Assembly: GCF_014643695.1 (NCBI RefSeq)
Contig: NZ_BMJY01000019.1
Coordinates: forward strand, 6,820-49,546
Direction of reading: 5' to 3'
DNA from: Microbacterium album
Lineage (GTDB): Bacteria; Actinomycetota; Actinomycetes; Actinomycetales; Microbacteriaceae
Length of the DNA stretch: 42,727 nt
The notes beneath the pieces are model-generated. The model was not told the DNA's origin. It did not search any database and was given only the letters and a program-made list of their open reading frames with translations. Both the position numbers and the translations under genes were made by a program. Each line of letters opens with the position of its first letter. Positions within the stretch are counted from its first letter, which is position 1. Positions 1-7,166 of this stretch are shown piece by piece.

Positions 1-1
1 C

Positions 2-145
2 CAGCGCGTCAGCCAGCAGTGCGCGTTCTTCCTGGCCGCGCAGGGCACCCCGGGTGCGATCGTGGAGCACGGCGACACGGAGGCGATGTTCTCCGAGCCC
101 CAGGACCAGCGCACGTACGACTACGTCAACGGCCGCTTCGGGTAA
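2..145 (+). CDS. pstB: Phosphate ABC transporter ATP-binding protein, C-terminal end (partial)
   Basis: Only the last 47 residues are in the window, read from base 2 to the TAA at 143-145. The tail contains [12 protein letters not shown] and ends DYVNGRFG, the characteristic C-terminus of PstB, the cytoplasmic ATPase of the high-affinity phosphate importer. The Walker motifs lie off the left edge, so the assignment rests on the tail alone. The stretch [15 protein letters not shown] is slightly longer than in the classical E. coli-type protein and resembles an actinobacterial variant. The next gene begins four bases after the stop, so the two are probably co-transcribed. Confidence 0.8.
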   Translation, partial: QRVSQQCAFFLAAQGTPGAIVEHGDTEAMFSEPQDQRTYDYVNGRFG

Positions 146-149
146 CCGC

Positions 150-1124
150 GTGGGCACGCCCGTCGACCACACCGCGCGACGCGACGCCGGGGCCCGGCCT
201 CGCGTCGCGCGGGTCGTCGCGGGCGCCCTCGCGCTGTCGTCCCTGCTCGGCGCCGCCGCGGCGACCACCGCGCCGACCGCGGTCGCCCACGTCACGCCCG
301 TGCCGCCGGCGTACGTCGAATCCCTCGTGCCGCCGGAGTGGCTCGACTACGCGAGCACCCCCAGCGAGTGGACGCGCGTCATCGACACCGCGACCCGCGC
401 CATCCCGAACTGGTACGAGGGCGTCGCCGTGCTGAACCCCGGGCAGACGATCGAGGTGCGCGCCAAGCTCGTCTTCCGCGATATGCCCCCGCTCGGGTCG
501 ACCCTGCGCACCACGCTCGTGCGCGTGGCCGACCTCGAGGGCGGCACGGGGCCGTGGGCGCCCGTCGATCTCGCCGCCCCCGAGTACAGCGAGCACGTCC
601 GCGAGATGTGGACCGAGTACCGCGTGCCCGACGGCACCGGCGGGGGCTTCGTCCTGGCCCTCACCGCCGACCCGCTGGACGGCGGCCCGGGGTACTTCAT
701 CGCGATGGTGCCGCTGGTCGTGCTGCCGCCCCACACCGACCCCGCCGACGTGCCCGCCGAGATCGTGCCCGGCCCCGCGCTGACCGCGCTGCCCGCGCCG
801 CCGCCCGCCGACCCGGGGCCGGGCGAGCCCGCGCCGGAGCCGCCGGCCCCGCCCCAGGCGCCGCCCGTCGACGACGCGCCCCCGCCGCCCGCCGACGCGT
901 CGGCACCGCCCGCCCCGGCCGCTTCCGAGCCCGAGCGCAGCGGCGCCGGCGCCCCTGCCCCCGCGGCTGCCGGGGTGCGCGACGCGGCGGCGGAGCACCC
1001 CGCCTGGCTGCTGCCGGCGGCCGGTGTCGCCGTGGCCCTCGCGATCGCCGCCGCCGTGGCGCGGCGCACGGTCGCCGCGCTGCAGCGCCGCGCCAGCATC
1101 CGACGGCTCGCGGAGCGACCATGA
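150..1124 (+). CDS. Secreted, C-terminally membrane-anchored protein of unknown function
   Basis: A 324-residue protein starting at GTG 150, the first in-frame start after the pstB stop. Residues about 15-45 look like a signal peptide: an Arg-containing N-region, a hydrophobic VVAGALALSSLLGAAAA core and a possible AVA cleavage site. A roughly 170-residue globular, beta-rich part follows (GQTIEVRAKLVF, WTEYRVPDGTGGGFVLAL). Next comes a Pro/Ala-rich linker of about 100 residues, then a C-terminal hydrophobic helix (WLLPAAGVAVALAIAAAVA) and an Arg-rich tail. This is the topology of an extracellular domain on a stalk anchored to the membrane. There is no LPxTG motif, so it is unlikely to be a sortase substrate. 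The family is not recognised. The tight spacing to pstB suggests a role linked to phosphate uptake, which is inference only. Confidence 0.75.
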   Translation: MGTPVDHTARRDAGARPRVARVVAGALALSSLLGAAAATTAPTAVAHVTPVPPAYVESLVPPEWLDYASTPSEWTRVIDTATRAIPNWYEGVAVLNPGQTIEVRAKLVFRDMPPLGSTLRTTLVRVADLEGGTGPWAPVDLAAPEYSEHVREMWTEYRVPDGTGGGFVLALTADPLDGGPGYFIAMVPLVVLPPHTDPADVPAEIVPGPALTALPAPPPADPGPGEPAPEPPAPPQAPPVDDAPPPPADASAPPAPAASEPERSGAGAPAPAAAGVRDAAAEHPAWLLPAAGVAVALAIAAAVARRTVAALQRRASIRRLAERP

Positions 1125-1137
1125 AGCGGACATCGCC

Positions 1138-4100
1138 ATGAGCGAGCACGCGGGGGAGCTGCTCGGCGGCCGGTTCTGGATCGGCGAACTGCTGGGCGTG
1201 GGTGGTTCGGCGTCGGTGTACGCGGCGGAGGACCTGGCCGAGCGGGGCGAGGGCGGGGCGCCGGTGCGGGTGGCGGTGAAGGTGCTGCACCCGCACCTGT
1301 GCTCGGACGACCGCGCGCGGGAGGCGTTCCTGCGGGAGGCGCGGGAGGCCGAGCGGTTGCGGCATCCGAACATCGCTGCGGTGCGGGGGTCGGGGCTGCA
1401 CGATGCCGGCGGGGTGACGATGGCGTGGATCGCGCTGGACCTCGTGGATGGCGGCAGTGTCGCTGACCGCGTCGCGCGGACGGGGCCGCTGCCGCCGGCG
1501 GAGGCGGCCGCGGTGGTGTCGGGGCTGCTGGCGGGTCTGGCCGCTGCTCACGAGGTGGGGCTCGTGCACCGTGACGTGTCGCCGGCGAATGTGATGCTGC
1601 ATGGGGCGGCCGAGGGGCGGCCGGTCGCCGAGGATCAGGTGCGGCTGGTGGACTTCGGGCTGGCGGATGCGACGGGGCGGGATGCGTTGGGGCGGGACAT
1701 TCTGCGTGCCGAGCGTGGTGACGGTGGGCTGGTGCTGGGCAATGCGCATTACATGTCGCCGGAGCAGGCGCAGGGCCTGCCGGTGCGGGCCGCGGGGGAT
1801 CTGTATCAGGCGGGGGCGTTGCTGTATTTCCTGTTGACGGGGCAGCCGCCGTTCCCGCGCGCGACGGTCGCGCATGTGCTGGAGGCGCACGTGTCGGCGC
1901 CGCCGCCAGTGCCGTCCGCCCTCGCGCCCGGGGCGCGGCCTCTGGACCGGGTCGTGACCCGGGCGATGACGAAGACGCCCGCGCGGCGGTTCCGTGACGC
2001 GGGCGAGTTCCGCTTCGCCCTGGCCGAGGCCGTGGCGGCGCTGATTCCCGCGGGTCCGGGCATCGCCCCGTCCGGGTCCGCGGGCCCCGGCGATCTCACC
2101 GAGGCGCTGCTCACGGCGCCGGGAGCGCCGGATCCGGCGACGAAGGTGCTGCCGCTCGGTGCGTCCGACGACCTGGGGTATCTGCATGCGGAGGCGGAGG
2201 TGCCTGAGCCGGCGTCGTCCCCGCGCGGTGGGGGTGTGCTCGCGGGCGCGATCGTCGCGGTCGTCGTGGTCGCGGTGGCCATCGGCGGTGCCCTCGGCGT
2301 CTCTGCGCTCGACGGGCCTCAGGCCGGTGGTCCGTCCCCGTCGGCCTCGGCGGCGCCGGAGCCGACGGAGTCGCCGTCCGAGTCCCCGAGCCCGCCGCCC
2401 ACGACCCCGCCCCCGAGCGTCCCGGCGTCCGATCCGCCGTCCGAGCCTGACGAGCCGATCGAGCCGGAGGTCGTGACCGTGCCGGTGTTGCACGGCACCC
2501 TCGCGGACGCGCAGGCGGCGCTGGCGGCCCGCGGGCTGCGCCTGGGGCAGGTCACGCGCGCCGACTCCGCCGAGCCCGCCGACCGGGTGCTCGGCCAGGC
2601 GCCCGCGGGTGGCGCGAGCGTCGAGCCGGACACCGCGGTCGATGTGACCGTCGCCAGCGGACGCCACCAGGTGCCCGACGTCGCCGGGCTCACGCTCGCC
2701 GCGGCGCGCGCCCTGGTCGAGTCGGCCGGCTTCGCGGCCGAGGCCTCCCGCCCCGACGCGCGCCCCGACGAGGTGGTCCTCTCGGTCGAGCCGGGCGTGG
2801 GCACCGTGCTGCGCGTGGGCGTCACCGTCACACTCACCGTCCCCGACCCGCCGCCGGTGCCCGGCCCGACCCCCACGGAACCCACCCCCACGCCCGAGGC
2901 CCTGCCCGCCGCCTCCCGCGCCTCGACCGCAGCCCGGCGGAAGTCCGCCCCTCGCTCGTTGAGCGGAGCGAAGCGGAGTCGAAACGGGTTGAGCGAGCGG
3001 AGCGAGTCGAAACCGGGTTCTACCTCGGACCCGTTCGGCCCGGCGTCGGTTTCGACTCCGGCCGCTGACGCGGCCTCCGCTCAACCCGTTTCGACTCCGC
3101 GGCTGCGCCGCTCCGCTCAACGACCGGTGCCTTCCGGCTCCTCGAGCGGCGCGCCGGTGGAGTCCACCCCCGGCTCCTCGAGCGGCGCCCCGGTGGAGTC
3201 CACCCCTCGCTCGTCGACCGGCGCCCCGGTGGAGTCCACCCCCGGCTCGTCGACCGGCGCCCCGGTGGAGTCCACCCGTCGCTCGTTGAGCGGCGCGCCG
3301 GGGGAGTCTGCCTCTCGCTCGTTGAGCGGAGCGGAGCGGAGTCGAAACGGGTTGAGCGAGCGGAGCGAGTCGAAACCGGGTCTTACCCCGGACCCGTTCG
3401 CCCCGGTGTCGGTTTCGACTTCGGCCGCTGACGCGGCCTCCGCTCAACCCGTTTCGACTCCGCGGCTGCGCCGCTCCGCTCAACGACCGGTGTCTTCCGA
3501 CTCCTCGAGCGGCGCCCGGGTGGAGTCCGCCCCTTGCTCGTTGAGCGGAGCGGAGCGGAGTCGAAACGGGTTGAGCGAGCGGAGCGAGTCGAAACCGAGT
3601 GCTACCCCGGACTCGTTCGGGCCGGCCTCCGGGCAGCGTTCGGGGCGTTTCGGTTTGTTCGCGGTGATCGCGGTGCTTGTGGTCGGTGCGGGGGTGCTGG
3701 TGCAGCACACGGGTCTGGATGTGCCCGAGCGTGCCGTGGCGGCGGTCGCGCCGGGCGCGCGGCTGCTGGACGGCGCGGTGCCCGGCGGCGTGGAGGTATC
3801 GCACGTGACCGGCACGACCACCGGCACCGGATCCGACCCTGCAGCCGGCGCTCCGGCGGCGGCGGGTTCGTCGGCGGTGTCGCGTATCGATCCGGAGTGG
3901 GCGGCGGGTGTGGCGGCGGCGACCGGGATCCCGGAGCGGGCGCTGGTGGCGTACGCGGCAGCCCACCTGACCGTGTCCGCCGAGGACCCCTCGTGCGGGA
4001 TCGGGTGGAACACACTCGCGGGGATCGGGCGGATCGAGTCCGGTCACGGGTCTCACGGTGGTGCCGTGGTCGGGGAGGACGGGTGGGTGCTGCCCCGGAT

Positions 4101-4446
4101 CCTCGGCGTCCCGTTGGACGGCAACGGGGTCATGGCGATCCGCGACACCGACGGCGGCGCATGGGACGGCGACACCGTGTGGGACCGCGCCGTGGGCCCG
4201 ATGCAGTTCATCCCGGAGACGTGGTCGCGGTGGGGCGCGGACGGAGACGGCGACGGGATCGCGGACCCGAACCAGATCGATGATGCGGCGCTGGCGGCGG
4301 CGCGGTACCTCTGCGCGTCCGGTCCGATGACCTCGGTCGAGGGATGGCGGGCCGCGGTGTTCAGTTACAACCACCTGGAGGAGTACGTCGACGCGGTCGC
4401 CGCGGCGGCGAATGAGTATGCCGCGTGGGCTGAGGGATGGCGGTGA
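1138..4446 (+). CDS. PASTA-domain Ser/Thr protein kinase fused in frame to a lytic transglycosylase-like domain
   Basis: A single open frame of 1102 residues from ATG 1138. Residues 15-290 are a eukaryotic-type kinase: Gly loop LGVGGSASVY (about 18-28), VAVKVL lysine, HRDVSPAN (144-151), DFG (172-174) and a MSPEQ activation segment. A membrane helix (about 366-390) follows, then two PASTA repeats (about 444-507 and 508-571), which in PknB/StkP-like kinases bind muropeptides outside the cell. Residues about 605-820 are translated repeat DNA. A second hydrophobic helix (FGLFAVIAVLVVGAGVLV, about 837-857) comes next. An SLT-type lysozyme-fold domain (about 926-1102) has the catalytic Glu in GRIES (E967) and the motif GPMQFIPETW. 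Two helices would leave the muralytic domain in the cytoplasm, so this may be two genes joined by repeat expansion, or the second part may start internally (weak in-frame TTG 3655 or GTG 3664, no clear ribosome site). Confidence 0.8.
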   Translation: MSEHAGELLGGRFWIGELLGVGGSASVYAAEDLAERGEGGAPVRVAVKVLHPHLCSDDRAREAFLREAREAERLRHPNIAAVRGSGLHDAGGVTMAWIALDLVDGGSVADRVARTGPLPPAEAAAVVSGLLAGLAAAHEVGLVHRDVSPANVMLHGAAEGRPVAEDQVRLVDFGLADATGRDALGRDILRAERGDGGLVLGNAHYMSPEQAQGLPVRAAGDLYQAGALLYFLLTGQPPFPRATVAHVLEAHVSAPPPVPSALAPGARPLDRVVTRAMTKTPARRFRDAGEFRFALAEAVAALIPAGPGIAPSGSAGPGDLTEALLTAPGAPDPATKVLPLGASDDLGYLHAEAEVPEPASSPRGGGVLAGAIVAVVVVAVAIGGALGVSALDGPQAGGPSPSASAAPEPTESPSESPSPPPTTPPPSVPASDPPSEPDEPIEPEVVTVPVLHGTLADAQAALAARGLRLGQVTRADSAEPADRVLGQAPAGGASVEPDTAVDVTVASGRHQVPDVAGLTLAAARALVESAGFAAEASRPDARPDEVVLSVEPGVGTVLRVGVTVTLTVPDPPPVPGPTPTEPTPTPEALPAASRASTAARRKSAPRSLSGAKRSRNGLSERSESKPGSTSDPFGPASVSTPAADAASAQPVSTPRLRRSAQRPVPSGSSSGAPVESTPGSSSGAPVESTPRSSTGAPVESTPGSSTGAPVESTRRSLSGAPGESASRSLSGAERSRNGLSERSESKPGLTPDPFAPVSVSTSAADAASAQPVSTPRLRRSAQRPVSSDSSSGARVESAPCSLSGAERSRNGLSERSESKPSATPDSFGPASGQRSGRFGLFAVIAVLVVGAGVLVQHTGLDVPERAVAAVAPGARLLDGAVPGGVEVSHVTGTTTGTGSDPAAGAPAAAGSSAVSRIDPEWAAGVAAATGIPERALVAYAAAHLTVSAEDPSCGIGWNTLAGIGRIESGHGSHGGAVVGEDGWVLPRILGVPLDGNGVMAIRDTDGGAWDGDTVWDRAVGPMQFIPETWSRWGADGDGDGIADPNQIDDAALAAARYLCASGPMTSVEGWRAAVFSYNHLEEYVDAVAAAANEYAAWAEGWR
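2953..3126. repeat. Dispersed composite repeat, copy 1 (inside the kinase/transglycosylase ORF)
   Basis: A forward block with GTTGAGCGGAGCGAAGCGGA and GAGTCGAAAC, then a short spacer, then the inverted block with GTTTCGACTC and CGCTCAACGACC. The element is open in this frame, giving peptides such as RSLSGAKRSRNGLSERSESK. Related blocks occur at 3315-3488, 3535-3597, 5883-5943 and 15642-16053. Confidence 0.85.
3136..3315 (+). repeat. 36-bp tandem repeat, five copies, coding for a 12-residue stalk repeat
   Basis: Five 36-base units encode GSSSGAPVESTP and variants (RSSTGAPVESTP, GSSTGAPVESTR, RSLSGAPGESAS). The units keep the reading frame. The last unit grades into the dispersed repeat (RSLSGAERSRNG), which suggests the minisatellite grew from that repeat's end. 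A further degenerate unit (SSSGARVESAPC) lies at about 3502-3537. It would form a Ser/Pro-rich extracellular stalk of variable length. Confidence 0.85.
3315..3488. repeat. Dispersed composite repeat, copy 2 (inside the kinase/transglycosylase ORF)
   Basis: A near copy of 2953-3126 in the same orientation: forward GTTGAGCGGAGCGGAGCGGA block, spacer with CCCGTTCG, then the inverted GGTTTCGACT...CGCTCAACGACC block. It differs from copy 1 by a few substitutions only. Confidence 0.85.
3535..3597. repeat. Dispersed composite repeat, half copy 3
   Basis: Only the forward half (GCTCGTTGAGCGGAGCGGAG through GAGTCGAAACC) is present. It lies directly before the second membrane helix of the fusion ORF, so it marks the probable joint between the kinase and transglycosylase parts. 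Confidence 0.8.
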
Positions 4447-5237
4447 TGGCCCGGGCAGGGGTGTCGGGCGGGACCGATCCGTTCGGCCCGTACCACCGGG
4501 CGCGGGCGGCGGCGGCCGCGGGGCGGGCGGTGGTGTTGTCCGTGCTCGCGGCGGGCCTGGTGGGGGCGATGATGGCGCCCGCGGTCGCGTCGGGCGGGGT
4601 GCCGGCCGTGGCGGCCGCGCCCGAGCGCGTCGCCGGGGCCGAGGCCAGCCCGGGGGACGCGGAAGCTGAGGCGCCGCCGTCCGGTGATCCCGGTGCGGGG
4701 GAGCCCGGTGCGGGCGAGTCTGCGGCTGGTAACGGGGCGGGCGATACGCTGCCCGCACCTGATCCAGCGGACGGGCTCGCGCAGCATCCCGCGCCCCCCG
4801 AGACCACCGCACCGCCCGAGAACGGCACCCCGCCCGCGGACGGCACCCCGCGCACGTCCCCGTCGGTGACCGATGGCACCGTCGAGCCGCGGCGCATCCG
4901 GATCGATATCGACGCGCTGGGTTATCAGGCCGAGATCGATCAGTGCCTGTGGGTGCGGATGGATTTCCAGGCGGTGAATGTGCCGATCGTCGGCGCGCAC
5001 AACTACTGCGGCGGGGATGTGCTGCTCGATCTGCAGCCGGGCGACATCGTCGTCCTGACCGCGCACGGTCTGGACGGGGAGTACGTCGTCACCGGTGACC
5101 GTGAGGTGCGCACGGGCGAGTACGTATCGGTCGCGACCGCCGGCCTGACCGGCGATGTGATTCTGCAGACCTGTTATTGGGACACCGGCACGACACGGCT
5201 CGTGACGGCACAACTGAGGAAGGGAGGGGGACGATGA
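4437..5237 (+). CDS. Sortase-like membrane protein with a degenerate signature
   Basis: 266 residues from ATG 4437. A second in-frame ATG at 4446 overlaps the previous stop as TGATG and is equally plausible. An N-terminal hydrophobic helix (AVVLSVLAAGLVGAMMAPAVA) precedes an acidic, Pro/Ala/Gly-rich linker of about 100 residues and a compact C-terminal domain. In that domain, H188 in VGAHN, the segment DVLLDLQPGDIVVL, C246 in LQTC and R254 eight residues later match the order and spacing of the sortase His-Cys-Arg triad. The domain is shorter than typical class E sortases, and an extra CYW replaces the usual TCxP. The gene is translationally coupled to the kinase/transglycosylase gene, which points to wall-associated work. 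No LPxTG substrate is visible nearby. The assignment is by motif, not by alignment. Confidence 0.6.
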   Translation: MAVMARAGVSGGTDPFGPYHRARAAAAAGRAVVLSVLAAGLVGAMMAPAVASGGVPAVAAAPERVAGAEASPGDAEAEAPPSGDPGAGEPGAGESAAGNGAGDTLPAPDPADGLAQHPAPPETTAPPENGTPPADGTPRTSPSVTDGTVEPRRIRIDIDALGYQAEIDQCLWVRMDFQAVNVPIVGAHNYCGGDVLLDLQPGDIVVLTAHGLDGEYVVTGDREVRTGEYVSVATAGLTGDVILQTCYWDTGTTRLVTAQLRKGGGR

Positions 5238-5857
5238 GCACCGAACCCGACGGGCTGTCCAGCCCCGAACTCGAACCGATCCGGCGTGAGCCGTTGCCCC
5301 CGGGGCCGAGCTCGGCGGTCCGTCTGCTGTTCAGCAGTGCTGCTGAGCATGCCGACAGGATGGCGGTGCGCGAGCGCGTGCTGCGCATGACCCCGGTCGA
5401 GGAGGACCATCGCGCGGTGGAGTTCCGTGCGCCGGGGGTCGCGCGCCGCGGCAGATCGCTCACGTGGAAGCTGGTGGGCCGCGACGGTGTGTGCCTGGCC
5501 GCGCGCGTGCGGGACTTCCGTCGCGGGGAACGCGCGGTCGCCGACGCGCAGACGCTCGTGGCCTCCGACCGGCTCGCCGCGGTGGTCGTGCGCGAGGCGG
5601 ACACCGGGCGCCACTCGTTCTGGATCGTGCGGGGCAACGACATCGTCCTCACGGGCGCGAGCCTGGTCGGCCCCGCGGCCCGCGCGGCGGTGCTCGCCCG
5701 CAACGCGCTCCGCGCGCTCGCGGCGCGTCCGAACCTCCCAGCCGAGACCGGCGACCTGCTCGGCACCGCCTCCCCGCCCACCTTCCGCCTCCACCGCGAA
5801 GCCCGCGCCCCCCGCCGCGACCGCCGCGGCGCCCTCATCCCCGCCCCCGGCGCCTGA
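5234..5857 (+). CDS. Conserved hypothetical cytoplasmic protein
   Basis: 207 residues from ATG 5234, which overlaps the preceding TGA by four bases (ATGA). A strong AGGAAGGGAGGGGG ribosome site lies just upstream. There is no signal peptide or membrane helix. The middle part alternates beta-like segments (RSLTWKLVGRDGVCLAARVRDF, HSFWIVRGNDIVLTGASLVG) and the C-terminus is Arg/Pro-rich and probably disordered. The family is not recognised. As the last gene of the kinase-sortase run it may act with them, but the sequence shows no mechanism. Confidence 0.7.
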   Translation: MSTEPDGLSSPELEPIRREPLPPGPSSAVRLLFSSAAEHADRMAVRERVLRMTPVEEDHRAVEFRAPGVARRGRSLTWKLVGRDGVCLAARVRDFRRGERAVADAQTLVASDRLAAVVVREADTGRHSFWIVRGNDIVLTGASLVGPAARAAVLARNALRALAARPNLPAETGDLLGTASPPTFRLHREARAPRRDRRGALIPAPGA

Positions 5858-5882
5858 CGGCGCCCCCGGCGGTATAGAGGTC

Positions 5883-5943
5883 GGTTTCGACTCGCTCCGC
5901 TCGCTCAACCCGTTTCGACTCCGCTTCGCTCCGCTCAACGACC
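5883..5943. repeat. Dispersed composite repeat, intergenic copy
   Basis: Two directly repeated GTTTCGACTC blocks, each followed by a CTCGCTCCGCT- or CCGCTTCGCT-type core and CTCAAC, ending CAACGACC. It sits 26 bp after a stop codon, like the copies at 15642 and 15890, and is the same family as the repeats inside the kinase ORF. Confidence 0.85.
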
Positions 5944-5962
5944 GCGGGTCACGCCACGGATT

Positions 5963-6024
5963 CGGAGAAATGCACGGATGCGGATCGGAATCGTGGATCC
6001 GATCCGCATCCGTGCATTTCTCCG
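5963..6024. terminator. Perfect 27-bp inverted repeat between convergent genes (hairpin or bidirectional terminator)
   Basis: The arms 5963-5989 and 5998-6024 are exactly complementary over 27 bases, with an 8-base loop at 5990-5997. The arms contain GAGAAATGCACGGATGCGG. The hairpin lies between a plus gene ending at 5857 and a minus gene ending at 6044. There is no T-tract on either side, so classical Rho-independent action is uncertain. The AT-containing arms are unlike the local sequence, which could mean a mobile palindrome. Confidence 0.6.
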
Positions 6025-6043
6025 TCGCGGGTGCTGGCCGGGG

Positions 6044-6841
6044 TCAGAAGCGGTCGGGGGAGGGGGCGCCGGCGCCGTAGCGGACCGAGACGTCCGCGTG
6101 GCGGTCGAAGCGGTAGCCGACGCCGCGCACCGTGCGCACGATGTCCTGGAACGCGCCGAGCTTCGAGCGCAGGCGGCGCACGTGCACGTCGATCGTGCGC
6201 TCGCCCGGGGCGTCCTCGTCGGAGGCGTCCCACAGCGATGCCACCAGCTCCGCGCGCTCGATCGTGCGGCCCTCGCGCAGCACGAGGTACTGCAGCAGCT
6301 CGAACTCCTTGAACGTCAGGGCGGCCGACTCGCCGTCGATCACGACGCGCTTGCGCGAGATGTCGACGACCACGCCCTTGGCGGCCTCGGCCTGCTCCTC
6401 CGCCGCGGCCTTCGTGCGGGCCACCGCACCGGGCTCGTGCAGCGCGAGGCGCACGACGTCCACGTCGCGGCCGCCGGTCTGCTGCGGCGCGAGCGCCACG
6501 GCGGCGTACGTCTCGGCGCTCGGTGCGAGCTCCGCGAGCGTGCGGCGCAGGGCGTCGACCAGTACCGGCAGGCTCACGCCGTCGGCCGCGGCCTTCAGCT
6601 CGTCCAGGCCCACGTACAGGGCGAAGCCGCGCGGCGCCACGTTCGGCTTGGAGGACGAGGCCGCATCCGCCGGCTCGGCGACCGCGTCGGACCGCGGATC
6701 GACCAGCTGGGGCAGCGGACGGAGGTGACGCACCGGGCGGCCACCGGCATCCGCGGCCGACGGAGCGGTGGACGGACGGGCGGCGGGGCGGGCGGACGGA
6801 CGGGCGGCGGGGCGGTCGAGGAGGGCGGAGGTGTTCGACAT
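6044..6841 (-). CDS. Orphan winged-helix (OmpR/PhoB-type) transcriptional regulator
   Basis: 265 residues from the ATG at 6841 (complement), which has a GAAGGAT ribosome site. An in-frame ATG at 7000 would add 53 low-complexity residues and looks less likely. Residues about 157-246 are a classical PhoB-type winged helix: LTFKEFELLQYLVLREGRTIERAELVASLW, then TIDVHVRRLRSKL and IRTVRGVGYRFD. The N-terminal half is not a recognisable receiver. It begins with an Ala/Arg/Pro/Ser stretch (PAARPSARPAARPS) and carries a short alpha/beta segment without the conserved Asp pocket. No histidine kinase is adjacent. Such architecture suggests control by something other than phosphorylation. A strong promoter and a leader of about 320 nt precede it. 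Confidence 0.8.
   Translation of the reverse strand: MSNTSALLDRPAARPSARPAARPSTAPSAADAGGRPVRHLRPLPQLVDPRSDAVAEPADAASSSKPNVAPRGFALYVGLDELKAAADGVSLPVLVDALRRTLAELAPSAETYAAVALAPQQTGGRDVDVVRLALHEPGAVARTKAAAEEQAEAAKGVVVDISRKRVVIDGESAALTFKEFELLQYLVLREGRTIERAELVASLWDASDEDAPGERTIDVHVRRLRSKLGAFQDIVRTVRGVGYRFDRHADVSVRYGAGAPSPDRF
6771..6815. repeat. 24-bp period direct repeat in the regulator's 5' coding region
   Basis: Two copies of GACGGACGGGCGGCGGGGCG, starting at 6771 and 6795, encode a duplicated eight-residue Ala/Arg/Pro/Ser unit of the regulator's N-terminus. It is a likely site of length variation. Confidence 0.6.
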
Positions 6842-7057
6842 GGGGATGATCCTTCGGGGCGGCACCGCGGATCCGGATCCGGGTGCGTCTGTGCGTCGGG
6901 GGCGGCGTTCGCGCTCAGATGGCGAAGGCCTGTGCCGGGTGCCGGGGGCACCGTTCGGCGGGGCGAAGCGCGGGGATTCCGTCGCTTCGGGCTCCATCAC
7001 CGCGGCATCCAGCGGCGGTGAGAGCCGGGTCCGTGAGGACGCGCAGCGAGTCTCTGC

Positions 7058-7105
7058 TCAGCGACACATTCGACAGCACATGCCAGCGCGACCGGGCATC
7101 ATCAT
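7058..7105 (-). CDS. Cysteine-rich leader mini-ORF (candidate attenuation peptide)
   Basis: A 15-codon ORF reading MMMPGRAGMCCRMCR then TGA on the minus strand, from three successive ATG codons (first at 7105). It lies about 55 nt downstream of the promoter at 7167-7196 and about 216 nt upstream of the regulator start. Three of the last six residues are cysteine and it ends in Arg-stop, as in known actinobacterial sulfur/cysteine-responsive leader peptides, which often end CR. No strong ribosome site is adjacent; GGGAGG lies about 17 nt upstream. The peptide is seen in the sequence, but its translation and regulatory role are inference. Confidence 0.45.
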   Translation of the reverse strand: MMMPGRAGMCCRMCR

Positions 7106-7166
7106 CCCGGCAGTCCCGTTCGCCTCCCGGGCGGACAGAAGCGTGGCGTGAGCAGGCATGGGCCCC

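Noticed and set aside
697..4812. 1371-residue minus-strand ORF across the kinase region
   Set aside because: It is antisense to strong coding evidence (kinase and SLT motifs) and has Arg/Pro-rich low complexity typical of shadow frames in high-GC DNA.
5963..6024. Standard Rho-independent terminator
   Set aside because: The stem is unusually long and has no T-tract on either side. It was kept as a hairpin of uncertain function rather than a firm terminator.
6842..7000. Longer start for the winged-helix regulator at the ATG near 7000
   Set aside because: The added 53 residues are low-complexity and the ATG at 6841 has a good ribosome site. It cannot be fully excluded.
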